This document shows positions 7,305 through 14,608 of a DNA stretch of 64,000 bases, piece after piece (the first letter of the stretch is position 1; the number at the start of each line of letters is the position of its first letter). Origin of the DNA: Sinosporangium album (GTDB lineage Bacteria; Actinomycetota; Actinomycetes; Streptosporangiales; Streptosporangiaceae); the NCBI RefSeq assembly GCF_900100605.1, contig NZ_FNCN01000029.1, positions 1 to 64,000 of the forward strand, given 5' to 3'. Position numbers and translations under genes: made by a program. The notes below the pieces were generated by a model that did not search any database, had not been told where the DNA came from, and was given only the letters and a program-made list of their open reading frames with translations.

Positions 7305-7637
7305 TCAGGGAGTGGCTTGAGTTGAGCTGTGAGGCCCCTCCACCACCTTGGTCAGGGTGCCGGTGGCACTGCGCTCGTAGCGGCGTGTCACGTTCTTCGC
7401 CATTTTCGCCTCGACCGCCGAATCCAGATCGACGCCTGCCATTTCCGCAATGCTCGCCAGAAAGATCAGGACATCGGCGAGTTCCTCACCGAGTGTGTCG
7501 GGGTGCTTGCGGGCGGCCTCGAACGCCTCTGACAGCTCGGCGTGGGTCAGGGCGAACTCCAAGGGCAGGTCGGTGGTGTTGAACCCCTTGGCCAGCTTGT
7601 TCTCCCAGGCCCGCTTCTGGACTTCTCGGAGGTGCAT
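7305..7637 (-). CDS. MazG-like nucleotide pyrophosphohydrolase
   Basis: The 110-residue protein has the all-alpha NTP-PPase pattern: LEFALTHAELSEAFEAARK supplies the ExxE pair and LGEELADVLIFLASIAEMAG the EExxD metal-binding helix. Such enzymes hydrolyse (d)NTPs to monophosphates and pyrophosphate. It is the last gene before a strong hairpin, 114 bp after the dTMP kinase-like gene and in the same direction. It may share that operon or have its own promoter in the gap. The context suggests handling of a nucleotide product or by-product; the substrate is unknown. Confidence 0.8.
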   Translation of the reverse strand: MHLREVQKRAWENKLAKGFNTTDLPLEFALTHAELSEAFEAARKHPDTLGEELADVLIFLASIAEMAGVDLDSAVEAKMAKNVTRRYERSATGTLTKVVEGPHSSTQATP

Positions 7638-7751
7638 CCGATACTCCTGTGGCCTTGGAGCCTCGTGTGCTCCCTGAGGATGACGGACGGCTGCGAGCCT
7701 AGCGGCCGAGGCGCCTTCGAGTCAGGGGAATGCCTCCTCCAGTAGGACACC

Positions 7752-8243
7752 TCACGCAGCTTCGACGTTGGCCACGGTGAGAACCGTTGCGTGTCTGGCC
7801 AGGTCGGCGAAGACGGTGAGATAGCGGGATGTGAGCCTGTGAAGCTGGTCGAGGGTGGGCGCTGTCCCGTCGCGGGCGAGGAGGCGGGCGCGGATCTGTT
7901 CGGGTCTGGCTGTGAGGTGGATGAGGACGCCCCGGCGAGCTGTCACCATGCCCGCCAGCTCGGCCGCCTGGGACGACGTCAGGCGCGCGTGGCCGTACAG
8001 GAGGGGGCCGTAGACCAGTTCGCTGACGAAGCTGCGGTCCAGGACCAGGCGCCCGGGTAAGGCCAGGACGGTTCGATGACGCTCGAAGAGGTCGACTCCC
8101 TCGGGAGTGCGGGTGGCATGGATCCGCTGGTAGCCGTATGTGGCGGCGAGCGCTGTGGCATGGGTGGTCTTGCCGACGCCGTCGCCCCCTTCCAGGACGA
8201 TGACCTCGTAGCGGTCGGCCCATGTTGCGAGGTCGGGTGTCAT
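7752..8243 (-). CDS. Thymidylate kinase-like P-loop kinase
   Basis: The start at ATG 8243 overlaps the upstream stop by four bases (ATGA). The 163-residue product has a Walker A loop (VLEGGDGVGKTTHATAL) and the DR box of dTMP/deoxynucleoside kinases (LVLDRSFVSELVYGPLLYG). It is shorter than a housekeeping dTMP kinase of about 210 residues, and a second tmk domain is present at 32.4 kb, so a specialised nucleoside or nucleotide substrate is likely. It sits in an operon of nucleoside-handling enzymes. Confidence 0.8.
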   Translation of the reverse strand: MTPDLATWADRYEVIVLEGGDGVGKTTHATALAATYGYQRIHATRTPEGVDLFERHRTVLALPGRLVLDRSFVSELVYGPLLYGHARLTSSQAAELAGMVTARRGVLIHLTARPEQIRARLLARDGTAPTLDQLHRLTSRYLTVFADLARHATVLTVANVEAA

Positions 8244-9196
8244 CAGCCCTCCAGGTGTTTGGCGAGTTCGACGAGGTCGCTGAAGGTGGCGGTCAGTCCG
8301 TACTGGATCATCAGGTTGCGGTAGTTCGGTTCGCGGCCGTGGGCGAAGGTCCACCAGCAGCCGGGCTCTGGTGCGTAGACAGGGCGGCCGGTTGCCGCGC
8401 AGGCGCCGACGATCAGTGCCGCGCCTGGGGGCGTCTCGGGGCCTCGGAGGTCCACCACGGCTAGGTTGGCCTGGCCCAAGGCGGTCCAGTCGGTCAAGGC
8501 CGCCCGGGTGGGATCGGTGGCCGTGGCGAGGCGTCCGGCTCGGTGGGTGGTGAAACCACGGGCGTGGAGGGCATCAGAGACTCTGGCGGTCCAGCCGTCG
8601 CCGCCGTACGGGGAGGGCTCCAGGTAGGCCCGCCGCTGCCCGTGAATGTTGGCGGGCTGTAGGGCGGGGCCGGGCGTAGGCCGGCGTGAGAGAGCGTCCG
8701 CGGCTTCGGTGGCTGCTTGAGTGATGGCGTGGAGATTCTGGCCGAGGAAGCGCTCGAACCGGTCGCCTATGCTGGTGGGCGGGCCGAGCTGTGGCACGGC
8801 GATGATCTGGCTGGCCACGTGGTGGAGAAGCGGGTCGGGGAACGGCAGGTGCAGTGCGGCGTCGGCGGTGGGGCCGTAGACCTGGAAGTCGGTGGTGATC
8901 ACCACAACGGGTACGCCTCGGCTGGCGGCGTAGCCGATCTCCATGCAGACGCCGTCGTCAAGGCTCGGGCCGTGCAGGATCGCTACCATGGCGTCGATCC
9001 GGGTGAGGCGTTCGCGGTCCAGGTCGAACAGGCGTTGCCCCTTGCGGGGATCGTCGAGGTTCTCCTCGTCGGTGTCGCAGAAGGGCAGGAACACGGCGTC
9101 TTGTCCGAAGCGGCGGGCGAGGTGGTGAGCGACGTAGGCGCCCAGAGAGCGGTCGTGGGCGGCGAACAGGCGATGGGCCACGTAGTAGAGCGCCAA
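8243..9196 (-). CDS. Tandem nucleoside 2-deoxyribosyltransferase-like protein
   Basis: The protein has 317 residues. The N-terminal half (1-150) shows the Ndt fold pattern: MALYYVAHRLF, DRERLTRIDAMVAILHGPS, then DDGVCMEIGYAASRGVPVV, with the Glu at the nucleophile position. The C-terminal half repeats the fold in weaker form (AYLEPSPYGGDGW, TPPGAALIVGACAATGRPVY) without the catalytic Glu. Ndt enzymes exchange bases between deoxyribosides, and some relatives act as N-glycosidases. The stop overlaps the kinase start, and the PfkB gene ends 20 bp upstream. A fused active and inactive pair is my reading. Confidence 0.75.
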   Translation of the reverse strand: MALYYVAHRLFAAHDRSLGAYVAHHLARRFGQDAVFLPFCDTDEENLDDPRKGQRLFDLDRERLTRIDAMVAILHGPSLDDGVCMEIGYAASRGVPVVVITTDFQVYGPTADAALHLPFPDPLLHHVASQIIAVPQLGPPTSIGDRFERFLGQNLHAITQAATEAADALSRRPTPGPALQPANIHGQRRAYLEPSPYGGDGWTARVSDALHARGFTTHRAGRLATATDPTRAALTDWTALGQANLAVVDLRGPETPPGAALIVGACAATGRPVYAPEPGCWWTFAHGREPNYRNLMIQYGLTATFSDLVELAKHLEG

Positions 9197-9216
9197 GGCG
9201 GGGCCTTCCTGCGGTT

Positions 9217-10026
9217 TTATGGGGGGTCATAGGGCAGAGCTGGGTGACGAGCCTGCTGGGTGGCTGCAGTCACGGCCGCTGCCAGCGCGTTGGACTCGGA
9301 TGCACCGTGGAGGGTCTCGGCGAGGAATGTGCCCGCCAGGGTGTCTCCGGCGCCTGTCACCTCGACCACGGGGCCGGGGCTCGGCATGTGGGTGCTGGTG
9401 CATCGGCCGTGGCGCAACAGAGCCACCTTGCGGGGTCCATCGGACACGACCACGGTCGCAAGCTCCGAAACGGCCACGAGCTCGCTCAGCAGCCGGTACT
9501 CGGCCGCGTTGACGAAGACCACTTCGGCATACGGCAGAGCTGCCTTGGCGGCGCTGATCTGCTCAGAGGCGGAGGCAAGGTGGAAGTCGAGGCTGAACGG
9601 CCGCCCTTCGCTCATGAGCCGTCCCAGGACCTGGCCGACGTCCAGAGGGCGGCGGCAGCACACGTGCCAGCGGTCGCAGTCCGACTGGCCGAGGGCGGCC
9701 AGCGCATGAGCGGTGACACCCGCAGCGACGCCATAAGCGGTGGTGATCCCCACGACCTGCCCATCCGCGCCGTAGGTGATCTCGAATCGGCAGGACGGCC
9801 CAGCGACCCTGGCCACATGGGTCAGGTCGAGAGTCTCGGGCCATGAGGCAGCAGGTAAGTGGGCGAGTTCGTCGCCCACGGCTGCGACCGGCCGTACGAG
9901 GGCACCGGCTTGGGCGGCAGCCAGGGAGACGTAGAGCGCGGCGCCGCCGAGCAGGACATGCGAGCGGCCATCCGGATAGTGGGCGGTGTCGATGGAGATG
10001 TTGCCGATGACTCCAAGACCGGTCAC
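9217..10026 (-). CDS. PfkB-family carbohydrate/nucleoside kinase
   Basis: The protein has 269 residues. The N-terminus MTGLGVIGNISIDTAHYPDG and a GGAALYVSLAAAQAGA segment are PfkB-like. The C-terminal signature EVTGAGDTLAGTFLAE carries the catalytic Asp in the anion hole. Family members phosphorylate ribose, adenosine, pseudouridine and other sugars. It follows the HhH-GPD gene by seven bases and precedes the Ndt-like gene, so a sugar or nucleoside released by those proteins is a reasonable substrate guess. Length is slightly below the usual 300 residues. Confidence 0.85.
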   Translation of the reverse strand: MTGLGVIGNISIDTAHYPDGRSHVLLGGAALYVSLAAAQAGALVRPVAAVGDELAHLPAASWPETLDLTHVARVAGPSCRFEITYGADGQVVGITTAYGVAAGVTAHALAALGQSDCDRWHVCCRRPLDVGQVLGRLMSEGRPFSLDFHLASASEQISAAKAALPYAEVVFVNAAEYRLLSELVAVSELATVVVSDGPRKVALLRHGRCTSTHMPSPGPVVEVTGAGDTLAGTFLAETLHGASESNALAAAVTAATQQARHPALPYDPP

Positions 10027-10033
10027 TACCGCC

Positions 10034-10834
10034 TTACCCTCCGCCAGAGTGGTCGCAGTTGAGGAGGGCCGGGCAGACGGGTTGTTGACCGCACAGTTTC
10101 GGGCTGGCCGGAGGGTTGAGGAACAGCCGCTTGAAGTAGATCAAGACCAGGTGCAGCCACCAGGTTGGCGCGGCCTGGGCGGGGATGGTGACCCGGTGCC
10201 CTCGTTCGGTGATGAGGGCGTGGTAGCGGGAGGAGTCGGCAGCGGCACAGCTTTCCAGAGCCTGCCGCATCCGCTCGTGGGCCAGCGGCCTTCTGCCCAC
10301 GTCCATGCCGAGCAGCGGAGCAAGTCTGCTGAGCATGCCGGAGTCGACGGGCATGACTCCGCAGTGGTAGCCGCGGGCGTAGAGGGCGGCGCATTGAGCA
10401 ACCTTGTACGAGGCGCCGCTCACCTCGGCGGCGAAAGCCTCGATGAAGTCATCGACCGGCATGGTAAGGGGAAGCCGGCCACGCGCCGCTGAGGCGGTCA
10501 CGAAGCTCTCCAGCGACCGCAAGTAGCGCAGGCGAGCGTCGGCCAAGCCGACAGGGCGGACCAGCTCAATGATCTCCTGATCGTTGAAGCTGGTGAGGGC
10601 GTCCCAGCCGTAGGCGTCGGCCTTCTTCACCACCTCGGCGTAGATGTCCACCATGGCGTAGGACACGCGAGTGCTCCACCCGGCCACCAGCATCCGCACC
10701 CGCCAGTCGTCCACGTGCAGCGGCCACCACTGGTTGTTGTCGTGGTTGGCCTCCACCGCCGTCTTCACCGCCTCCTGCGCGCTCGCGACGGATACAAGGT
10801 TGTACAAGCGGGGGGTAAGTTCGGATGAGGTCAC
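10034..10834 (-). CDS. HhH-GPD (endonuclease III-like) glycosylase-fold protein
   Basis: The 266-residue protein starts at GTG 10834, overlapping the upstream stop (GTGA). The middle is endonuclease III-like: FNDQEIIELVRPVGLADARL, then VSGASYKVAQCAALYARGYH and MPVDSGMLSRLAPLLG. Lys144 and Asp164 sit 20 residues apart at the positions of the catalytic Lys and Asp of bifunctional glycosylases (18 apart in E. coli Nth). The usual four-Cys iron-sulfur loop is not evident, although the tail has two Cys spaced CGQQPVC. Its place in a nucleoside operon argues against routine repair. Family call moderate, activity unknown. Confidence 0.6.
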   Translation of the reverse strand: MTSSELTPRLYNLVSVASAQEAVKTAVEANHDNNQWWPLHVDDWRVRMLVAGWSTRVSYAMVDIYAEVVKKADAYGWDALTSFNDQEIIELVRPVGLADARLRYLRSLESFVTASAARGRLPLTMPVDDFIEAFAAEVSGASYKVAQCAALYARGYHCGVMPVDSGMLSRLAPLLGMDVGRRPLAHERMRQALESCAAADSSRYHALITERGHRVTIPAQAAPTWWLHLVLIYFKRLFLNPPASPKLCGQQPVCPALLNCDHSGGG

Positions 10835-11535
10835 GGGCGCTCCTGAAGGGCGTGCAGGGCGATGGCGGCGTTTGAGGAGGTCACGAGCCGCCCCAGTCGG
10901 CGCCGCAGCATCTTGATGGCGGCGCGGGTGGGCCAGCCCGTACACGAAAGTACGACCGCGTCCGCGTGCTGTAGCGCCTCCTTGCCCAATTGATCCACCA
11001 ACGCAACCTGCTCGTGGACGGAGACCTCGGCGTACCTGTCAGCAAGGCCAAGGCTTACCGAGCCAGTGACGATGACATCTCGCTCGGCGAACTGGGTGAC
11101 CTCGGCCTCGGTGACCTCGCGCGGGTATGGCGTAGCCAGCGCGATCTTCTGAACGCCGTACGCGCGCAGTTGCGCCAGGATCGCCTCGAACGCGCTCACC
11201 ACGCGCACCGGTGAGCCTGCCGTGACCTCGGCGAGGCGGTCGAGCCGGGTGAAGGCCGCCGAGGTGCACGCCAGGTACACCCGATCGAGCGATAGCCGGG
11301 AGAGCTGGTGAAGCGTTTCGGGGACTGCCTCGACCAGCCCGGACAGGAAGTCCTCATCCAGAGCGGTCCCGCCGTGCGCGGGTACGAGCCGGGCGTAGTG
11401 CCACACCATCCGGCCGCGCCCCCATTGGGGCAGCTCGGTCTCCACGACGACGTTGGCCCAGGGCACAAGGACGCCGATGTGCTCAGGAGATCGCGGGTTC
11501 GTGACCGACAGATCAAGTGCCTGTTGAAGCGTCAT
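10831..11535 (-). CDS. Asp/Glu racemase or maleate isomerase-like protein
   Basis: I chose ATG 11535 because GGAGAGCGGG precedes it; a longer form from 11565 lacks a binding site. The 234-residue product begins MTLQQALDLSVTNPRSPEHI and then IGVLVPWANVVVETELPQW. Two Cys motifs, LACTSAAF and VLSCTGWPT, stand where the paired catalytic cysteines of the Asp/Glu racemase, arylmalonate decarboxylase and maleate isomerase superfamily lie. The start overlaps the radical SAM stop by 23 bases, and the stop overlaps the HhH-GPD start. It probably supplies or epimerises a small acid used by the pathway. Confidence 0.8.
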   Translation of the reverse strand: MTLQQALDLSVTNPRSPEHIGVLVPWANVVVETELPQWGRGRMVWHYARLVPAHGGTALDEDFLSGLVEAVPETLHQLSRLSLDRVYLACTSAAFTRLDRLAEVTAGSPVRVVSAFEAILAQLRAYGVQKIALATPYPREVTEAEVTQFAERDVIVTGSVSLGLADRYAEVSVHEQVALVDQLGKEALQHADAVVLSCTGWPTRAAIKMLRRRLGRLVTSSNAAIALHALQERP

Positions 11536-13057
11536 CCCGCTCTCCGTAGACGTAGCGGGGTGCATGGTCGGTGATGGTCATGTCCGCGGCGCCGTACAGC
11601 GGCCGGGCGGTGTCGCGCTCCACGACCTGGATGGGGTAGGACCCGAGTCTTCGGTGCCAGGTGCCGCGGCTGGTGACGAAAAAGGAGTGCAGTGAGGTGA
11701 TCTTGCGCCCGATGGGGTAGACCCGCTGTTTCATCGGCTGGTCGAAGATGTTGTCAATGTCCGCTTTCCAGCTCGTGAAATGCTCGACCGAAGGTAGCGG
11801 CTCCCGCTCCTGCATGGCGGCCAGTGGCGTGCCGGGGTAGGCGCGGGCTTGCCGTACGTTGATCCGGTGGCACAGCAGCCCGGCGTCGAGGATGCGGACC
11901 AGCCCGGCCAGATTCTCGTAGTGGGTGCGGTGGCTTTCTCCGGGAAGGCCATAGATCAGGTTGAGGCCAGGCAGCAGCATGCTCAGCCCGCCGGGTCCGA
12001 CGTGCGCGCCCGCCTGGTTCACGTGCTCGACGGCGCGGCGGAGAATGTCCGGGGTGCAGGTGAGGACGTTGCGCTTGATGACGGCGGGATCGAAGGACTC
12101 GATGCCCATTGGTGCGCAGTTTCCCTCGGTGCAGTACGTGGCGACCAGGTGGGCGATCTTCGCGCCCGAGGGTGAGGCCACAGCGAGCGGATCGGCGTTG
12201 TCGATGTGCAGCGCCATCAGGTCGGGGGCCGCCGAATTCCGGATCTCGGCCAGCAGCTTCTCGATCGTTGCGACATCGCGGTTCATGTACGAGAAGAAGC
12301 AGGTCTGCTGCCCGAGCCTGAAGTGCCGTAACCCGGCACCGTATAGGAGGGCCACCTCCCCGAGGACGTCTTCGACCGTCCGGAAGTTCACCACGGGAGC
12401 CTTGACGGGCTCGTTGCAGAAGTCGCAGAATCGGCGCCGCGTGCAGCCCCGGTACAGTTCGATCTCGGCGACCGGCGTCCAACTCAACTGGTCGATCAGG
12501 CCGTGGTAATCGCCACGGTCGGCGGCCAGCCGGTCGTAGGGCGCGGCCTGGCGGGTCCCCTCGGTGAGATCGGCCGACGTGAGCGTGTGGGTGTGGACGG
12601 CGTCGAACATCCCGCCGTAGGCCGCGGGGTCGGCCAGCGCGTAGTTGGCGAGGGGGCCGAGCAGCACCCGGCGTCCGCGCGTACACGCCAGCGCCCGGGC
12701 GATCTCCTCAACGGAGCCGTTCTGCGCCTGCAGATGCACCGAAGGAACGGCATCCCCAGCGATTACCACGGTGACAGCGGCTTCGCCGAGCAGTTGCAGC
12801 GCTTGCTCCCGGTTGGCGGTGGCCGAGTAGGTGAGCCGGTCGGACAGCGGGGGTTGCTCGTGCGGCTGGCCGCCGTTCAGGCACCAACGGACATCGTCGA
12901 TCGTGAGGTAGGCGATCCGGGCGCGGGGGTGCGCCGTTCGTAATGCGCCGTAGGCCGCCCGTGCGTAGGTGGACAGGTACGGCGGAACCCCCAATCCGGA
13001 GGGCTCAACGGTGTAGCAGTCCAAGATCACTAGAGTGGTTCGCGATGTTGTGCTCAT
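11513..13057 (-). CDS. Radical SAM enzyme with N-terminal B12-binding-like region
   Basis: The 514-residue protein starts at ATG 13057 with TTGGAG upstream. Residues 1-190 look like a Rossmann-type B12-binding-like domain (TLVILDCYTVEPSGLGVPPY). The radical SAM core begins with ELYRGCTRRRFCDFCNEP: Cys205, Cys211 and Cys214 give a CX5CX2C cluster motif instead of the common CX3CX2C. Later blocks include FRLGQQTCFFSYMN, GIESFDPAVIKRNVL and LIYGLPGESHRTHYENL. It is the first gene of the operon and probably the chemically decisive one. The reaction is unknown. Confidence 0.85.
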   Translation of the reverse strand: MSTTSRTTLVILDCYTVEPSGLGVPPYLSTYARAAYGALRTAHPRARIAYLTIDDVRWCLNGGQPHEQPPLSDRLTYSATANREQALQLLGEAAVTVVIAGDAVPSVHLQAQNGSVEEIARALACTRGRRVLLGPLANYALADPAAYGGMFDAVHTHTLTSADLTEGTRQAAPYDRLAADRGDYHGLIDQLSWTPVAEIELYRGCTRRRFCDFCNEPVKAPVVNFRTVEDVLGEVALLYGAGLRHFRLGQQTCFFSYMNRDVATIEKLLAEIRNSAAPDLMALHIDNADPLAVASPSGAKIAHLVATYCTEGNCAPMGIESFDPAVIKRNVLTCTPDILRRAVEHVNQAGAHVGPGGLSMLLPGLNLIYGLPGESHRTHYENLAGLVRILDAGLLCHRINVRQARAYPGTPLAAMQEREPLPSVEHFTSWKADIDNIFDQPMKQRVYPIGRKITSLHSFFVTSRGTWHRRLGSYPIQVVERDTARPLYGAADMTITDHAPRYVYGERDDASTGT

Positions 13058-13227
13058 GTGCACTCCAATCGTCAGCGCGCCCTCGAAGGGGGTGGGCTCG
13101 CTCGCTCTTGGTCCTCGCTCGTTTGTAGGTCTTCCCGGTTCGGCGTGGATTCCTCGTCTGCCTGCGGGTCTCGGCAGGCGTCTGGGTGCGCGTCCACGTT
13201 CAGAGAGGGGCTGAATCGACCCGCGAC

Positions 13228-13372
13228 TCATCCCCGAAACGCCTCAATCTCGATCTCGACCATCATCCGCATGTCGATCAGCCCCGCCACCTTGACGCCT
13301 GTGCACGCTGGCCTGGCCTGCGACGAGAGCGACAAGAATCCCGCCGGCGCCGAGGCATGCACCTCCAATTGA
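13228..13372 (-). pseudogene. RidA-family protein, C-terminal fragment
   Basis: The minus-strand frame ending TGA 13228-13230 reads SSQARPACTGVKVAGLIDMR and then MMVEIEIEAFRG. This matches the ARTxVxVAxL...VEIExxAxRG end of RidA/YjgF imine deaminases. Only about 48 codons remain and no start is seen, so it is a decayed remnant upstream of the radical SAM operon promoter region. Confidence 0.5.
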
Positions 13373-13502
13373 AGAGAAGAGGGGCGAACCATAGGTCGTT
13401 AGACCACCCGCCAGCCGGACGATGCTATGAGCTCATAACACGATCTTGTAGACGCCCTACTGCACGGCGTAACCGGCTCGGTGGATCGATCGTTGAACGG
13501 AC

Positions 13503-13690
13503 GTGGCCACTCGACCGTGGATCGTGGACGACGACCTGTGGGCTGTGGTCGAGCCGCTTCTCCCTCCCTGACCGGACAGGCCGCCCGGCCCCAGACCGGT
13601 ATCCGACCGCTTGTGCCTGTAAGGCATCCTGTACGTGCTCTGCAATCGCCTGGCAGAACCTGCCGCTCGAACTCGGCTCCGGTTGCCCGG
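13503..13690 (+). pseudogene. IS5-family transposase, N-terminal remnant with stops and shifts
   Basis: GTG 13503 opens the stretch ATRPWIVDDDLWAVVEPLLP, the standard start of IS5-like transposases. A TGA follows. The homology then continues in other frames with GILYVLCNRLA and WQNLPLELGSG, the next conserved block (GILYVL...WxxLPxELG). It is fused to a serine recombinase tail near 13690. Confidence 0.6.
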
Positions 13691-14267
13691 GGTCCACGCG
13701 GAGGAGTGGGCAGCAGGCGCAGCTGTGCTTGTGCCAGGCCTGCGTGGTGATCTGCGTGAGGCCGAAGTGCTTGATCACCTTGGCGTCTGGCTGGTGCGGG
13801 TGTTTGCGCCCGGGCAGCGCGAGAGGACGGTCAGGGTTCTTGCCGATCAGGGGCCGGATGCGTCCGCCAGCATGGCAGAGGCAGCCCGTCGGAAGCTCGC
13901 CGAGTGCGACCGAAAGCTCGCCCAGCACCGGGCCGAGCTTGAAGCGGGGGTTGACCCGGCTCTGGTCGCTCAGTGGATCGCGGAGACTCAGACACAGCGT
14001 GCGGCCGGGCAGGCGCACCTGCGGCAGGCGCATGGGCGACGGCGAATGAGCAAGGCGGAGATCAACATGGTGATAACAGCGCTCGGGGACCTTGTGGCGG
14101 TTCTGCGGGCAGCTGATGTGGCTGACAAGGCTGACCTTTACTCCAAGATCGGGCTCAAATTGCCCTATCGACCTCAGAAACGGCTTGTGGAGGCTCAGGT
14201 AGTTCCTGGCCTCCACATATGCGTGCGGTGTGTGTCCGAGGGGGGACTTGAACCCCCATGCCCTTAA
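13691..14267 (+). pseudogene. Large serine recombinase, C-terminal fragment (copy 2)
   Basis: The frame gives LREAEVLDHLGVWLVRVFAP, an alpha-helical zone with RRKLAECDRKLAQHRAELEA, and DKADLYSKIGLKLPYRPQK. It is clearly homologous to copy 1 at 1.1-1.8 kb. The catalytic and zinc-ribbon parts are missing. The last codons read straight through the 3' half of the tRNA-Leu gene on the opposite strand, which marks an element abutting the tRNA. Confidence 0.7.
14215..14253. repeat. tRNA-proximal attachment-like repeat
   Basis: This is the partner of 1781-1819 (37 of 39 identical) and of 7071-7085 (15 of 15 identical to 14232-14246). It comprises the 3' end of the tRNA-Leu gene and about 18 bp of flank belonging to the inserted DNA. 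Confidence 0.7.
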
Positions 14268-14317
14268 CGGGCACTAGCACCTCAAGCTAGCGCGTCTGCC
14301 TATTCCGCCACCCGGAC
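14233..14317 (-). tRNA. tRNA-Leu(GAG)
   Basis: Read on the minus strand, the gene has acceptor GTCCGGG pairing with CTCGGAC, an anticodon arm CTAGC-TTGAGGT-GCTAG with anticodon GAG, a long variable arm (GCCCGTTAAGGGC) typical of class II tRNAs, and a TTCAAGT T-loop. CCA is not encoded. The gene is 85 bases and decodes CUC/CUU. Its 3' end is the apparent integration target of the neighbouring islands and remains intact. Confidence 0.95.
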
Positions 14318-14420
14318 TTTGGTGCCTGCACGTTGGAACGTCTTCCGTCGTCGGCGAAACCAAGGTTAGCAAACTCTGGGGGGTGCTTCATACCTGAAAT
14401 CCGAGCGGCGGCAGGGGAGC

Positions 14421-14464
14421 ATGTGAGCAGGGTGCGAGCAGGGTGCGAGCAGGGTGCGAGCAGG
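14421..14464. repeat. 11-bp tandem repeat
   Basis: GTGCGAGCAGG is repeated perfectly at 14432, 14443 and 14454, with a degenerate first copy at 14421. It lies in the 290-base gap between tRNA-Leu and the M20 peptidase gene, which otherwise shows a G-rich leader and no gene. Confidence 0.8.
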
Positions 14465-14608
14465 GGGTGGGCAGGGGTGTGGGGGCGTAGGCGGGTGTTG
14501 GGGGTTGTGGGGTCGGCGGCTGGGAGTGTGTGGCTGGGGGAGGTGTCGCGGGGGTGGGAGGCGGCGGCAGGATGGGGGCTGATGCCGTACGAGCGCAAGG
14601 AGCCGGGG

